DNA from: Kribbella steppae | Lineage (GTDB): Bacteria; Actinomycetota; Actinomycetes; Propionibacteriales; Kribbellaceae | Length of the DNA: 64,000 bases | Reading direction: 5' to 3' | Assembly (NCBI RefSeq): GCF_004342025.1 | Contig: NZ_SLWN01000004.1 | Coordinates: forward strand, 248,001 to 312,000 | Part shown: piece after piece, positions 25,038-33,825 of the stretch | Layout: each line of letters begins with the position of its first letter | Position numbering within the stretch: position 1 is the stretch's first letter | Program-made: the position numbers and the translations under genes | The notes under the pieces: generated by a model | Databases searched by the model: none | Told to the model about the DNA's origin: nothing | Seen by the model: the letters and a program-made list of their open reading frames with translations, nothing else

Positions 25038-25848
25038 GATCGTCGAGCTCCTCACGCGCGGCGGCCCTCATGGCCGCCAGAGGTGCAGGCGACCTACCGG
25101 TCATCATCTCCACCTGGAGGGTCGCCTGATGCACGAGGAGATCAAGGCCGTTGAGCAGCTCTGTACCGATCCGGTGCGCCGCGATCGCCAGCCCGGTCGG
25201 CCACGGGTGGTACGCCACGTCGAACACCACCGGGGCGACACTCGCGAAGTGCTCGGCCCACGGGTCGACGGCACCGCCGGGCAACGTGGAGACGCACAGG
25301 TCGAACCCGCCGATCTGCTCGACCTGCGAGAAGTCGGCGACCGACGTCTTCAGACCCAGCTCGGCCGCCAGATCCAGGAGTCGCTCTGCCCTGGCGAGGT
25401 CCCGTACGACGATGGTCACCTCAGTGACCTTCAGCCCACGCAACGCGGCCAACGTGGACGCGGCGGTCGCCCCGCCGCCCAGGACCACGGCCGTGTCGGC
25501 AGCGGTGATCCCCCGCTCGGCGAAGGCGTTCACCAGCCCCGGTACGTCGGTGTTGTGCGCCGACCGCGATCCGTCCGGCTCGAACAGCATCGTGTTCGCC
25601 GCACCGATCAGCTCCGCGATTGGGTCGACGGTGTCCACCAGATCGAGCGCGACCCGCTTCAGCGGCATCGTCAGCGACAGTCCGCGGACGTCGTCACCGA
25701 GCGAGGCGACGAATCCGCGCAACTCGTCCTCGCCGACCTCGAAAGCGTCGTACCCCCAGTCCAGACCGAGCGCGGCGTACGCGGCCCGGTGCATCGCCGG
25801 CGACAGCGAGTGCGCAATCGGCGAACCCAGGACAGCGCACCTGGTCAA
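25024..25848 (-). CDS. aroE: Shikimate dehydrogenase
   Basis: A 274-residue AroE. The shikimate-binding N terminus is AVLGSPIAHSLSPAMHRAAY. The catalytic Lys lies in GLSLTMPLKRVAL near residue 66, and the Asp in AHNTDVPG near residue 102. The NADP-binding loop is VLGGGATAASTLAAL. It reduces 3-dehydroshikimate. The first in-frame start is TTG at 25848, one base after the mltG stop; family alignment favours it even though the start is rare. Position after mltG-ruvX-alaS is the standard actinobacterial order. Confidence 0.94.
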   Translation of the reverse strand: MTRCAVLGSPIAHSLSPAMHRAAYAALGLDWGYDAFEVGEDELRGFVASLGDDVRGLSLTMPLKRVALDLVDTVDPIAELIGAANTMLFEPDGSRSAHNTDVPGLVNAFAERGITAADTAVVLGGGATAASTLAALRGLKVTEVTIVVRDLARAERLLDLAAELGLKTSVADFSQVEQIGGFDLCVSTLPGGAVDPWAEHFASVAPVVFDVAYHPWPTGLAIAAHRIGTELLNGLDLLVHQATLQVEMMTGRSPAPLAAMRAAAREELDDREPA

Positions 25849-25849
25849 C

Positions 25850-27043
25850 TCAGCACCGGCCCTTGTGGGCGGCGCACCAGGCCTGCAGCTTCTTCACGTT
25901 CTGCAGGTGCTCGTCGGACGTACTCGCGAACGCCGTCTCACCGGTGTCGAGGTTGATCAGCGTGAAGTACAGCCAGGAACCCTGGGCCGGGTTGAGCGCC
26001 GCCCGCAGCGTGTCCTTGGTCGGCGAGTTGATCGGCGTAGGCGGCAGACCCTTGACCTTGTAGGTGTTGTACGGCGAGTCCATGTCGCGCTGTTCCGGCG
26101 TGGTGAACACCCCGCCGTCCTTGCCGACCACGTAGTGGATGGTCGAGTCCATCTGCAGCCGCATCCCGACCCGCATCCGGTTGTAGATCACCCGGGACAC
26201 CTTGGCGTAGTCCTGCGGCCGGTTCGTCTCGGCGCCGATGATGCTGGCCACGGTCACCGCCTGGTACGGGTCCAGCTTCTTGCGCTGCGCGGTCTTGACC
26301 AGGTCCAGCTCGGCCGCGGCCTTCCCGTACTGCGCGGTCATCAGCTTCAGGATCGTGTACGCCGTCGCACCCTTCGGCACGTCGTACGTGCCCGGGTAGA
26401 GGAAGCCTTCGGCGTTGTTGCGCGCGTACGACGGCAGGCCCAGCGCGGCCGTTTTGCCCAGCGCTGTCGCGGCGGCACCGGCCGGCAGCTTGAGCTTCGA
26501 CTTCTGCAGCGTGTCGCTGACCTCGGCCTTGGTCAGGCCGGCCCGGAAGCTGATCCGGGTGACCAGGATCGACTTGGTGGTGTTCAGCATCAGCTCGAGC
26601 GCGGCCTTGGCCGACATCTCCTTGTGCAGCGTGTAGGTGCCGGCCTGGATCTGGCGGGATCGGGGGTCGTCCCGGGCCGCCCGCTCGAACGCCCGGGCGC
26701 TCTTCACCACGCCCTTCTTCTCCAGCGTGTCCGCGATCGCCTGCGAGCTCTGGCCCTGGGTGATCTCGACCACCACCGTGCCGGTGCCGCTGCCCTCGAA
26801 GTCGGGTGCGGCGAACATCTGCTCGATCGCGTCCCGGCCCTTGCCGAAACCGATCACTGCCGCGGCCACCAGCGCACCGACGACGACCAGCGAGATCAGA
26901 CCGGCGAAGCACCCGAACCCGCGCCGCGCGCGGGCCTTGCGGCGGTTCGCCCGGCGCTCGACCCGGCCCTCCGGCCGCAGCCCGAGGCCGGTGCCGAGGT
27001 CGTCGCCGTCAGTCACGTCGTCGTCCACCGATGTTCTGTTCAC
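25850..27043 (-). CDS. mltG: Endolytic murein transglycosylase MltG
   Basis: A 397-residue YceG-like protein. Residues 1-38 are a cytoplasmic basic tail, residues about 42-64 a transmembrane helix (FAGLISLVVVGALVAAAVIG), then a LysM-like part, and the catalytic YceG domain with the proposed catalytic Glu in SIIGAETNRPQDYAKVSRV near residue 273, followed by QMDSTIHYVVG and SPYNTYKVKGLPPTPI. It cuts nascent glycan strands and ends their synthesis. The GTG start overlaps the ruvX stop (GTGA). The usual ERP motif is reduced to TNRPQ, which is common in actinobacteria. Confidence 0.94.
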   Translation of the reverse strand: MNRTSVDDDVTDGDDLGTGLGLRPEGRVERRANRRKARARRGFGCFAGLISLVVVGALVAAAVIGFGKGRDAIEQMFAAPDFEGSGTGTVVVEITQGQSSQAIADTLEKKGVVKSARAFERAARDDPRSRQIQAGTYTLHKEMSAKAALELMLNTTKSILVTRISFRAGLTKAEVSDTLQKSKLKLPAGAAATALGKTAALGLPSYARNNAEGFLYPGTYDVPKGATAYTILKLMTAQYGKAAAELDLVKTAQRKKLDPYQAVTVASIIGAETNRPQDYAKVSRVIYNRMRVGMRLQMDSTIHYVVGKDGGVFTTPEQRDMDSPYNTYKVKGLPPTPINSPTKDTLRAALNPAQGSWLYFTLINLDTGETAFASTSDEHLQNVKKLQAWCAAHKGRC

Positions 27044-27498
27044 ACGGGCCTCCCGGGTGGGTTCCCAGTCTCGCGCTCGACATCGAGTGCATGTTGCAGA
27101 ATCACGACTGCCGCGGCCTGGTCGACCACGGCCCGTCGCTTCGAGCCCTTCTTTCCCCGTTCCCGGAGCATGCGTTCGGCGGTGACCGTGGTGAACCGCT
27201 CGTCCACCAACCGCACCGCCGTGCCCGGGTTGCCCTCCTGCACCTTAGCCCGCACCAGTTCCGCCGTGTCCCGGATCTTCACCGCGGCCGGCCCCTCGCC
27301 CCCGGACAGCGAGCGCGGCAGCCCGACCACGATCTCGACCGCCGCCAGTTCGGTGGCGAGTGCCGCGATCCTATCCAGATCGCCGGGCCCCCGGCGGACA
27401 GTCTCCACCGGGGTGGCCAGGATTCCGTCCGGATCGCTGCTGGCGACCCCGATCCGGACGTCACCGATATCGAGCGCGAGCCGCACACCACGTCTCAT
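27040..27498 (-). CDS. ruvX: Holliday junction resolvase-like RNase (RuvX/YqgF)
   Basis: A 152-residue RNase H-fold protein. The first acidic residue is in RLALDIGDVRIGVASSDPD, VVGLPRSLSGGEGP is the second strand, and DERFTTVTAERML carries the third. In E. coli it functions in 16S rRNA maturation, and it can cut junctions in some species. It lies ten bases after alaS and overlaps mltG, so all three are co-transcribed. The C-terminal tail is Pro/Gly-rich. Confidence 0.94.
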   Translation of the reverse strand: MRRGVRLALDIGDVRIGVASSDPDGILATPVETVRRGPGDLDRIAALATELAAVEIVVGLPRSLSGGEGPAAVKIRDTAELVRAKVQEGNPGTAVRLVDERFTTVTAERMLRERGKKGSKRRAVVDQAAAVVILQHALDVERETGNPPGRPV

Positions 27499-27508
27499 CA
27501 GGAACGCA

Positions 27509-30178
27509 TCAGCCCGTCACGAGCTGGCCGATGGTGTGCTCGACCGCAGCCAGCGCGTCGTCCGAACCGGCCGGGTCGGTGCCGCCACCCTGCGCGACAT
27601 CGTCCTTACCGCCGCCGCGACCGCCCAGCTTCTCGGCCGCGACCCGGACCAGGTCACCGGCCTTCAGCCGCCACTCACGGGCGGTGTCGTTGAGCGCGAT
27701 CACCACACCGGGCTTACCGTCGTTCACACTCAGTACGGCGATCACGGCCGGCTTGTCGGCCGCCATCCGGCCACGCACGTCCAGGGCCAGCTTGCGCAGG
27801 TCCCCGCCGTTCACACCGTCGGGCGCGCGATGACCGACGTACTGGACTCCGAAGACGTCCTTCGGGTTCGCGGCCAGCTCGGCAGCGGCCGCCAGCACCT
27901 GGCCGGCCTTCATCCGCTCGAGCTCCTTCTCCGCGGCCCGCAGCCGCTCGGCCAGGTCGGCGACCTTCGCGGGCAGCTCCTCCGGCCGAGTCTTCAGGTT
28001 CTCGCTCAGCAACCGGACCAGCGCCCGCTCGCGGCCGAGGTAGCGCAGCGCCTCCAGGCCGACGAACGCCTCGAGCCGGCGGACACCGGCACCGACGGAC
28101 GACTCACCGGTGACGGTCAGCGCACCGACCTGCGACGAGTGCTTCACGTGCGTGCCACCGCAGAGCTCGCGGGACCAGGGTCCGCCGATCTCGACGACCC
28201 GGACCTGCTCGTCGTACGTCTCACCGAACAGCGCCAGCGCACCCCAGTCCCGGGCCTCCGGCAGCGTCATGTACTGCGCCGACACCGGCAGGTCCTGGCG
28301 GACGGCGAGGTTCGCGACCTCTTCGATCTCGGACCGGGTCGCCTGGTCCAACGCCGACGACCAGGCGAAGTCGAGCCGGAGGTAACCGGGCTTGTTGTAC
28401 GAACCGCTCTGCAGCGCGTTCGGGCCGAGCACCTGTCGCAGCGCGGCGTGGACGACGTGCGTCCCGGAGTGCGCCTGGCACGCGGACACCCGCCACTCGT
28501 GGTCGACCTCGGCGTGCACATCCAGGCCGGGCTGGAGGACACCCTCGAGCACCTCGACCTTGTGCACGATCAGGCCCTTGACCGGCCGCTGTACGTCGAG
28601 GACCTTCAGCTTCACGCCGTCGGCGACGATCAGGCCCTCGTCGGCGATCTGACCACCGGACTCCGCGTAGAACGGGGTCTTCTCCAGCACGACCTCGACG
28701 GTCTCGCCCTGCTCGGCGGACGGCGCGACCATGCCTTCCCGCAGCAGACCGCGGACTTGCGAGTCGGAGGCGAGCTCCTGGTACCCGGTGAACTCGGTGA
28801 CGCCCTTCTCGCGCAGCTCCCGGTAGCCCGAGGTGTCCGCGTGACCGGCCTTCTTGGCGCGCGCGTCCGCCTTGGCCCGCTCGCGCTGTTCCTTCATCAG
28901 CGACTTGAAGCCCTCGGTGTCCACCTGCAGACCCTGCTCGGCGGCCATCTCGACGGTCAGGTCGATCGGGAAGCCGTACGTGTCGTGCAGCTGGAACGCC
29001 TTCGCCCCGGCCAGCTGTGCGCCGCCGTCGGACTTGGTCTCCCGCACCGCCACGTCGAAGATGCTCGTCCCGGCCGTGAGAGTCCGGCGGAACGCCTCCT
29101 CCTCGGCGTACGCGACCTGGCTGATCCGGCCGAAGTCGGGCTCCAGCTCCGGGTACGACTTCTTCATCTGCTCCAGGCTGACCGGGAGCAGCTCGACCAG
29201 GCTCGGGTCCTCGTAGCCGAGCAGACGCATCGAGCGGATCGCCCGGCGGAGCAGCCGGCGCAACACGTAGCCGCCCTGCTCGTTACCAGGGTTCACGCCG
29301 TCGCCGATCAGCATCAGCGCGCTGCGGACGTGGTCGGCGACCACCCGGAACCGGACGTCGTCGACCAGCTCGGCGCCGTACTTGCGGCCGCTCAGCTCCG
29401 ACGCCCGCTCGATCACCGGGTAGATCTCGTCGATCTCGTACATGTTGTCGACGCCCTGCAGCAGGTACGCCACCCGCTCCAGGCCGAGACCGGTGTCGAT
29501 GTTCTTCTTCGGCAGCTCGCCGAGGATCGGGTAGCCCTCCTTGCCGCCACCCTCACCGCGGATGTTCTGCATGAAGACCAGGTTCCAGAACTCCAGGTAG
29601 CGGTCGCCCGCCTCCCAGTCCCGGTCGGCCCCGAACTCCGGGCCGCGGTCGATCAGGATCTCCGAGCACGGGCCGCACGGGCCGGGGATGCCCATCGACC
29701 AGAAGTTGTCCTTCATGCCGAGCCGGACGATCCGGTCGTCGGGCAGCCCGGCGACCCGCTTCCACAGCTCGATCGCCTCGTCGTCCTCGTAGTACACCGA
29801 GGCGTACAGCACCGACTCGTCGAAGCCGTAACCGCCGTCGCCCTGCGGCCTGGTGACCAGGTCCCAGGCGTACTCGATCGCCTTCTCCTTGAAGTAGTCG
29901 CCGAAGGAGAAGTTGCCGTTCATCTGGAAGAACGTGCCGTGCCGAGTGGTCTTGCCGACCTCGTCGATGTCGAGGGTCCGGACACACTTCTGCACACTGG
30001 TCGCGCGCGAGTACGGCGGCGTCTGCTGGCCGACGAAGTAGGGCACGAACTGGGCCATGCCGGCCACGTTGAACAGCAGGTTCGGGTCCGGCGACGGCAG
30101 TGGTGCGCTCGGCACCACGGTGTGACCCCGGTCCTCGAAGTACTGCAGGAACCGCCGCCTGATCTCACTGGTTTCCAT
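27509..30178 (-). CDS. alaS: Alanyl-tRNA synthetase
   Basis: An 889-residue AlaRS of full length. The catalytic domain begins RRRFLQYFEDRGHTVVPSAP with class II motif 1 further on; the editing domain has HSGTHVVHAALRQVLG and CGGTHVKHSSQVG with the zinc-binding His/Cys set; the C-Ala domain has GRGGGKDDVAQGG. It charges tRNA-Ala and corrects Ser/Gly mischarging. The ATG at 30178 fits the conserved N terminus METSEIRRRFLQ. It heads the alaS-ruvX-mltG-aroE run. Confidence 0.97.
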   Translation of the reverse strand: METSEIRRRFLQYFEDRGHTVVPSAPLPSPDPNLLFNVAGMAQFVPYFVGQQTPPYSRATSVQKCVRTLDIDEVGKTTRHGTFFQMNGNFSFGDYFKEKAIEYAWDLVTRPQGDGGYGFDESVLYASVYYEDDEAIELWKRVAGLPDDRIVRLGMKDNFWSMGIPGPCGPCSEILIDRGPEFGADRDWEAGDRYLEFWNLVFMQNIRGEGGGKEGYPILGELPKKNIDTGLGLERVAYLLQGVDNMYEIDEIYPVIERASELSGRKYGAELVDDVRFRVVADHVRSALMLIGDGVNPGNEQGGYVLRRLLRRAIRSMRLLGYEDPSLVELLPVSLEQMKKSYPELEPDFGRISQVAYAEEEAFRRTLTAGTSIFDVAVRETKSDGGAQLAGAKAFQLHDTYGFPIDLTVEMAAEQGLQVDTEGFKSLMKEQRERAKADARAKKAGHADTSGYRELREKGVTEFTGYQELASDSQVRGLLREGMVAPSAEQGETVEVVLEKTPFYAESGGQIADEGLIVADGVKLKVLDVQRPVKGLIVHKVEVLEGVLQPGLDVHAEVDHEWRVSACQAHSGTHVVHAALRQVLGPNALQSGSYNKPGYLRLDFAWSSALDQATRSEIEEVANLAVRQDLPVSAQYMTLPEARDWGALALFGETYDEQVRVVEIGGPWSRELCGGTHVKHSSQVGALTVTGESSVGAGVRRLEAFVGLEALRYLGRERALVRLLSENLKTRPEELPAKVADLAERLRAAEKELERMKAGQVLAAAAELAANPKDVFGVQYVGHRAPDGVNGGDLRKLALDVRGRMAADKPAVIAVLSVNDGKPGVVIALNDTAREWRLKAGDLVRVAAEKLGGRGGGKDDVAQGGGTDPAGSDDALAAVEHTIGQLVTG

Positions 30179-30183
30179 GGGTG

Positions 30184-30423
30184 TTACCGGTAGTCCTCAC
30201 GCGTGTCTGTGGTTGTGTCGATGCCGAGGGCGTCGCGCAACTCGGTCTCCCGCTCGGCCATGCCCTCGCGCACCTCGTCGCCGAAGTGCCGGATCGCGGC
30301 GGCCACCTTGGCCGCGGACTCCTGCAGGCTCTCCGGGGCGAGCACCTGGGCGCGCTTCTTCAGCCGGGTCACGGCGTACACACCGACCGCGATGCCGATG
30401 ATCAGCCAGAAGATCCGCTTCAC
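30184..30423 (-). CDS. Small membrane protein of the DUF6167 type
   Basis: A 79-residue protein with one N-terminal helix (residues 3-18, IFWLIIGIAVGVYAV), a basic segment RLKKR, and an amphipathic helix with AAKVAAAIRHFGDEVREGMA. The GTG start overlaps the DUF948 gene stop (GTGA). It ends five bases before alaS. A pair of DUF948 and this small protein ahead of alaS is common in actinobacteria. Function is unknown. Confidence 0.8.
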   Translation of the reverse strand: MKRIFWLIIGIAVGVYAVTRLKKRAQVLAPESLQESAAKVAAAIRHFGDEVREGMAERETELRDALGIDTTTDTREDYR

Positions 30424-30842
30424 CGGACGTCACCCCGCTTCCGTGCCTTGCGTTCGGCCTTCATCTCTTCCTTCACTCGCCGGCTGACGTCCCTGCGCTG
30501 GCTGTCACCGAGCGCCTTGCGGACGCCGTACGTGAACGCCGCCGCCTTCACCATCGGGCCGCCGGCGGTCGCCGAGAACAGCGACATCAGCGCGGCCGCG
30601 TTGGTCGTCACCGTGGTCGCGTTGTCGGTGATGGTGTCGACCTTGGCGAGCTGGGCGTTCGTGGTGGATACGGTAGTCGTCACCTCGCCGAGCAACGGGA
30701 TGCTCGAGTCGGAGACGCCCTTCACCATGATCCGGGTCTCGTCCAGGACCTTGCCCAGCTTCAGGATCGGATAGGCCAGCAGGCCCACCAGGATGAGCAG
30801 CGCGCAGGCGGCTATCAGCCCCGCTACTTCACCGACGCTCAT
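30420..30842 (-). CDS. DUF948 membrane protein
   Basis: A 140-residue protein with one N-terminal transmembrane helix (residues 6-27, including LIAACALLILVGLLAYPILK) and a long helical, coiled-coil-prone region, TTVSTTNAQLAKVDTITDNA. The C-terminal tail is strongly basic (VKEEMKAERKARKRG). DUF948 proteins are of unknown role; some are linked to stress and cell-envelope adaptation. The gene is translationally coupled to the small DUF6167-type protein and stands upstream of alaS. Confidence 0.85.
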   Translation of the reverse strand: MSVGEVAGLIAACALLILVGLLAYPILKLGKVLDETRIMVKGVSDSSIPLLGEVTTTVSTTNAQLAKVDTITDNATTVTTNAAALMSLFSATAGGPMVKAAAFTYGVRKALGDSQRRDVSRRVKEEMKAERKARKRGDVR

Positions 30843-30986
30843 GGGAAACGATCCACCTTCCGTTGCGACCTCGTGGACCGCCCGACCTTATCGCGCGCCC
30901 TCGTCACACTCCGCTCCAGGACACCATCCCCCACATCACAGTCCCTCACCAAACCCTGATTGCCGACAGTCAGTGAAGCGCAACGG

Positions 30987-31829
30987 TCAGGAACTGCCGT
31001 TCTCGCAAGCGACGCCGTCGCCGTTGTGGTCCAACGCCTCGGAGTAGCCCGGATCTCCACGGTACAAGGGCGCCTTGCCGGCGGCGCGGACCTCGGCGCA
31101 GTCCTTGTAGGTGGTTGCGCTCGGCGACGGTGACGGCACTGTTGCGCTGGGTTCGGTCGCTGTCGCGCTGGGCTCGGTCGGCGTCGCACTAGGCTCCGTT
31201 GCCGTCGCACTGGGCTCGCTCGGCGTCGCACTCGGCTCAGTCTGCGTCGCCGAGCTGGACGGCGCGGACGAGGGCTGCGTCGACTGGGTCGGCCCCGCCG
31301 AGGTCTCGGTCGGTGATGCCGGTGCCGACCACGGCGGCTTCGGCGCGGCCGGCGTCGCCGAGGGTTGCGGCGAGGGGAACCAGCCCGTGACCGGATTCGC
31401 TGTCCTCGGGTTCCGCCGCGCCGGCTCGTCCGTCGGCGCCTGGGTGGGAGCCTCGGTGACCCCGTCGGGCGAGGAACCGAAGGGCTTGCCGACCGGCAGG
31501 CTGGTCGTCGTATCGCTGGATGGGGTCGTGCTCTCAGGCGCTGTCGGGGTCGACGGAACAGTGGTCGCCGAGTCTCGTCCCCCGAACGGGATGAAGAGGA
31601 GTACACCGACCAGCGACAGCACGGTCGCCACGAGTGCGCCGAGCTTCAGCACGGGCGGTCCGCCGTACCGGCCGATCGGTCCACGGACCGGCTGTCCGTC
31701 TTCGTCGATCCAGAACGCCCACCCGGCCGGCGGACTCGGCCAGGAACGACGAGGTTTGAAGTTTTTCGGTGGTCGCCACCGCGCGTTCGGCGGTTCCGGC
31801 CAACCGGGTGGCGGGTTGAACTGCCTCAA
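30987..31829 (-). CDS. Membrane-anchored excalibur calcium-binding-domain protein
   Basis: A 280-residue protein from the TTG at 31829 (AAAGGG six bases before); in-frame codons up to 31886 lack a good ribosome site. Residues about 1-60 are a Pro/Trp-rich cytoplasmic segment with GWAFWIDEDGQPVRGPIG. Residues about 63-85 are a transmembrane helix. A long Ser/Thr/Pro-rich stalk includes five EPSATxx heptapeptides (near residues 195-230). The last 40 residues are an excalibur domain (KDCAEVRAAGKAPLYRGDPG and LDHNGDGVACE), with the DxDxDG-like calcium loop. It is probably an exposed wall or surface protein. Function is unknown. Confidence 0.8.
   Translation of the reverse strand: MRQFNPPPGWPEPPNARWRPPKNFKPRRSWPSPPAGWAFWIDEDGQPVRGPIGRYGGPPVLKLGALVATVLSLVGVLLFIPFGGRDSATTVPSTPTAPESTTPSSDTTTSLPVGKPFGSSPDGVTEAPTQAPTDEPARRNPRTANPVTGWFPSPQPSATPAAPKPPWSAPASPTETSAGPTQSTQPSSAPSSSATQTEPSATPSEPSATATEPSATPTEPSATATEPSATVPSPSPSATTYKDCAEVRAAGKAPLYRGDPGYSEALDHNGDGVACENGSS
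31139..31243. repeat. 21-bp tandem repeat encoding EPSATxx
   Basis: Five adjacent 21-base units in the stalk of the excalibur protein encode EPSATPS, EPSATAT, EPSATPT, EPSATAT and EPSATVP. Odd units are near-identical, so the array has grown by duplication. Its length could vary between strains without breaking frame. Confidence 0.75.
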
Positions 31830-31961
31830 AGCAAACCCTTTCACCCCCAGGTCGCCTGGCAGCCTACCCACCTGTGCCAACGGCACAAGACGGACCCCCG
31901 CTGAGCAGCAGTCGAAGCTGACCGTGAGTATCCGGCCGCAACCTACAGTGGCGGCGTGCGA

Positions 31962-32288
31962 CTAGTCGAAGGCGACGGTCAGTGCCCGTACGGCGCCGTC
32001 GGGCGTCCAGCTCAGCTCCATGCTGCCGGTCCCACCGCCTGCCCAGCGGAATCGGACTTTCCCGGTCGCGTCCAGGTCGGCGCCCTCACCGTCGAGCAGG
32101 GTCATGGTCTCGGTCGGAGGGTTCTCGCGGTAGGCCGCGGCGATCGCCGTATGGCCGTGGAAAGGGCCGGCCGGGACGTTCACGAACGTCATCGTGGCGT
32201 CGTCGGCGAAGCGGTGGGCGAAGGTGTCCCAGTCGCCGGTGGTGACGGCGTGGTTGAAGGCGTCCACGTGGTCCGTCGTACGGCTCAC
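31962..32288 (-). CDS. SnoaL/ketosteroid-isomerase-like protein
   Basis: A 108-residue protein with the NTF2-like cone fold: an N-terminal helix pair ([20 protein letters not shown]), the ATMTFVN strand, [15 protein letters not shown], and [16 protein letters not shown]. The GTG start overlaps the rarA stop (GTGA). Such domains act as small enzymes or ligand binders; no catalytic residue set is obvious here. Its coupling to a replication-fork ATPase gene is unusual and may be incidental. Confidence 0.75.
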   Translation of the reverse strand: MSRTTDHVDAFNHAVTTGDWDTFAHRFADDATMTFVNVPAGPFHGHTAIAAAYRENPPTETMTLLDGEGADLDATGKVRFRWAGGGTGSMELSWTPDGAVRALTVAFD

Positions 32289-33652
32289 TTGCGGTCCCGG
32301 AGGATCCTGCGGATGTTGGCGACGCGATCGGCGTACGACGCCTCGCCGCCACGACGCGTCGGGTTGTAGTAGTCGGTGCCGTCGATCACGTCCGGCGCGT
32401 ACTGCTGCGGGACGATGCCGCGCGGATCGTCGTGGGAGTACTGGTACGACGAGCCGTGGCCGATCTTCTTGGCGCCGGCGTAATGGGCGTCGCGCAGATG
32501 GGATGGGACCGGGCCGACCTTGCCCGCCTTCACATCGGCGATGGCCGCGTCCACGGCCATGATCACCGCGTTGGACTTCGGCGCCAGCGCGAGTGCGACG
32601 ACCGCCTGGGCCAGGTTGATCCGGGCCTCGGGCATACCGATCAACTGAACCGCCTCGGCCGCGGCCACCGCGACCCCGAGTGCGGTCGGGTCGCCCATGC
32701 CGATGTCCTCACTCGCCGAGATCACCAGCCGCCGCGCGATGAACCGCGGATCCTCACCGGCCTCGATCATCCGGGCCAGGTAATGCATCGCCGCGTCCAC
32801 ATCCGAACCCCGGATCGACTTGATCAACGCCGACGCCACGTCGTAGTGCTGATCCCCGGCCCGGTCGTACCGCACCGCCGCCCGGTCCACCGCCGTCTCG
32901 AGCGTCTTGAGATCGATGACCTCGGCCTCCTTGGCTCGGGCACCGCCGGCGGCGGCCTCCAGATAGGTCAGCGCCCGCCGGGCATCTCCCCCGGCCATCC
33001 GGAGCAGGTGGTCGCGAGCGTCCTCGGCGAGCTCGAACTCCCCGTTCAACCCACGCTCGTCGGTCAGCGCCCGATCCAGCAGTACGGCGATGTCGTCGTC
33101 GGTGAGCGATTCCAGCGTGAGCAGCAGCGACCGTGAGAGCAGCGGTGAGATCACGGAGAAGAACGGGTTCTCGGTGGTCGCCGCGACGAGCGTGACCCAG
33201 CGGTTCTCCACACCGGGTAGGAGGGCGTCCTGCTGAGCCTTGGTGAACCGGTGCACCTCGTCGATGAACAGCACGGTCTCGACGGTCCCGGTCGCCCGGG
33301 CCAGATCCCGCCGGGCTCCGTCGATCACTTGCCGGACGTCCTTCACTCCCGCGGTGACGGCCGAGAGCTCCACGAACTTGCGGTTCGTCTGGTGGGAGAC
33401 GACCGCCGCGATCGTCGTCTTCCCGGTCCCGGGAGGTCCCCACAGGAGTAACGACATGGGCTGGTCGCCCTCGACGAGCCGTCGCAACGGCGAGCCGGGC
33501 GCGAGGAGGTGCTGCTGTCCCACGAGCTCGTCCAGACTGCGCGGGCGCATCCGCACGGCCAGCGGAGCAGCCGTGTGATCCACATCGGCCAAACTCCCGC
33601 CACCCCGAGCAGGCGCCACAGCCCCCGGAATCTCAAACAACCCATCGCTCAC
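32285..33652 (-). CDS. rarA: Replication-associated recombination ATPase RarA (MgsA)
   Basis: A 455-residue AAA+ protein. Walker A is GPPGTGKTT, Walker [10 protein letters not shown], sensor 1 is in [12 protein letters not shown] and sensor 2 region includes [12 protein letters not shown]. The C-terminal tetramerisation part has [20 protein letters not shown] and [20 protein letters not shown]. RarA acts at stalled forks with clamp and SSB. It starts at GTG 33652; the ribosome site is weak. It overlaps the SnoaL-like gene downstream. Confidence 0.95.
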   Translation of the reverse strand: MSDGLFEIPGAVAPARGGGSLADVDHTAAPLAVRMRPRSLDELVGQQHLLAPGSPLRRLVEGDQPMSLLLWGPPGTGKTTIAAVVSHQTNRKFVELSAVTAGVKDVRQVIDGARRDLARATGTVETVLFIDEVHRFTKAQQDALLPGVENRWVTLVAATTENPFFSVISPLLSRSLLLTLESLTDDDIAVLLDRALTDERGLNGEFELAEDARDHLLRMAGGDARRALTYLEAAAGGARAKEAEVIDLKTLETAVDRAAVRYDRAGDQHYDVASALIKSIRGSDVDAAMHYLARMIEAGEDPRFIARRLVISASEDIGMGDPTALGVAVAAAEAVQLIGMPEARINLAQAVVALALAPKSNAVIMAVDAAIADVKAGKVGPVPSHLRDAHYAGAKKIGHGSSYQYSHDDPRGIVPQQYAPDVIDGTDYYNPTRRGGEASYADRVANIRRILRDRK

Positions 33653-33694
33653 ACCCAGAGCCTATCCAGCCCCACCGACACTCCAAGCCTGAAC

Positions 33695-33807
33695 CGTACC
33701 GACGAACGGGTAGTGGTCGGCTCCACCGCCGCCGGACCGACCCACCCCCGCCTGGACACGAGGACCAGACCTGCACTCCGGCCGACTACTACCCGTCGTT
33801 CGGTACG
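33695..33807. repeat. Long imperfect inverted repeat between rarA and secA2
   Basis: Arm 33695-33720 and the complement of 33782-33807 match at 22 of 26 positions (core ACGGGTAGTNGTCGG). They are separated by 61 bases. The gene-free gap here (33653-33825) follows secA2 and precedes rarA on the minus strand. It may be a transcription terminator of secA2 or a structured leader of rarA. Confidence 0.6.
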
Positions 33808-33825
33808 CCAGCACAAACCCGCCGG

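Noticed and set aside
25151..30193. Very long plus-strand open frame of about 1680 codons
   Set aside because: It is the mirror of alaS, ruvX, mltG and aroE codon usage in a high-GC genome. Its product is Arg/Val/Leu-rich with no family motif.
31830..31886. Longer N terminus for the excalibur protein
   Set aside because: No ribosome site supports it, while AAAGGG precedes the TTG at 31829.
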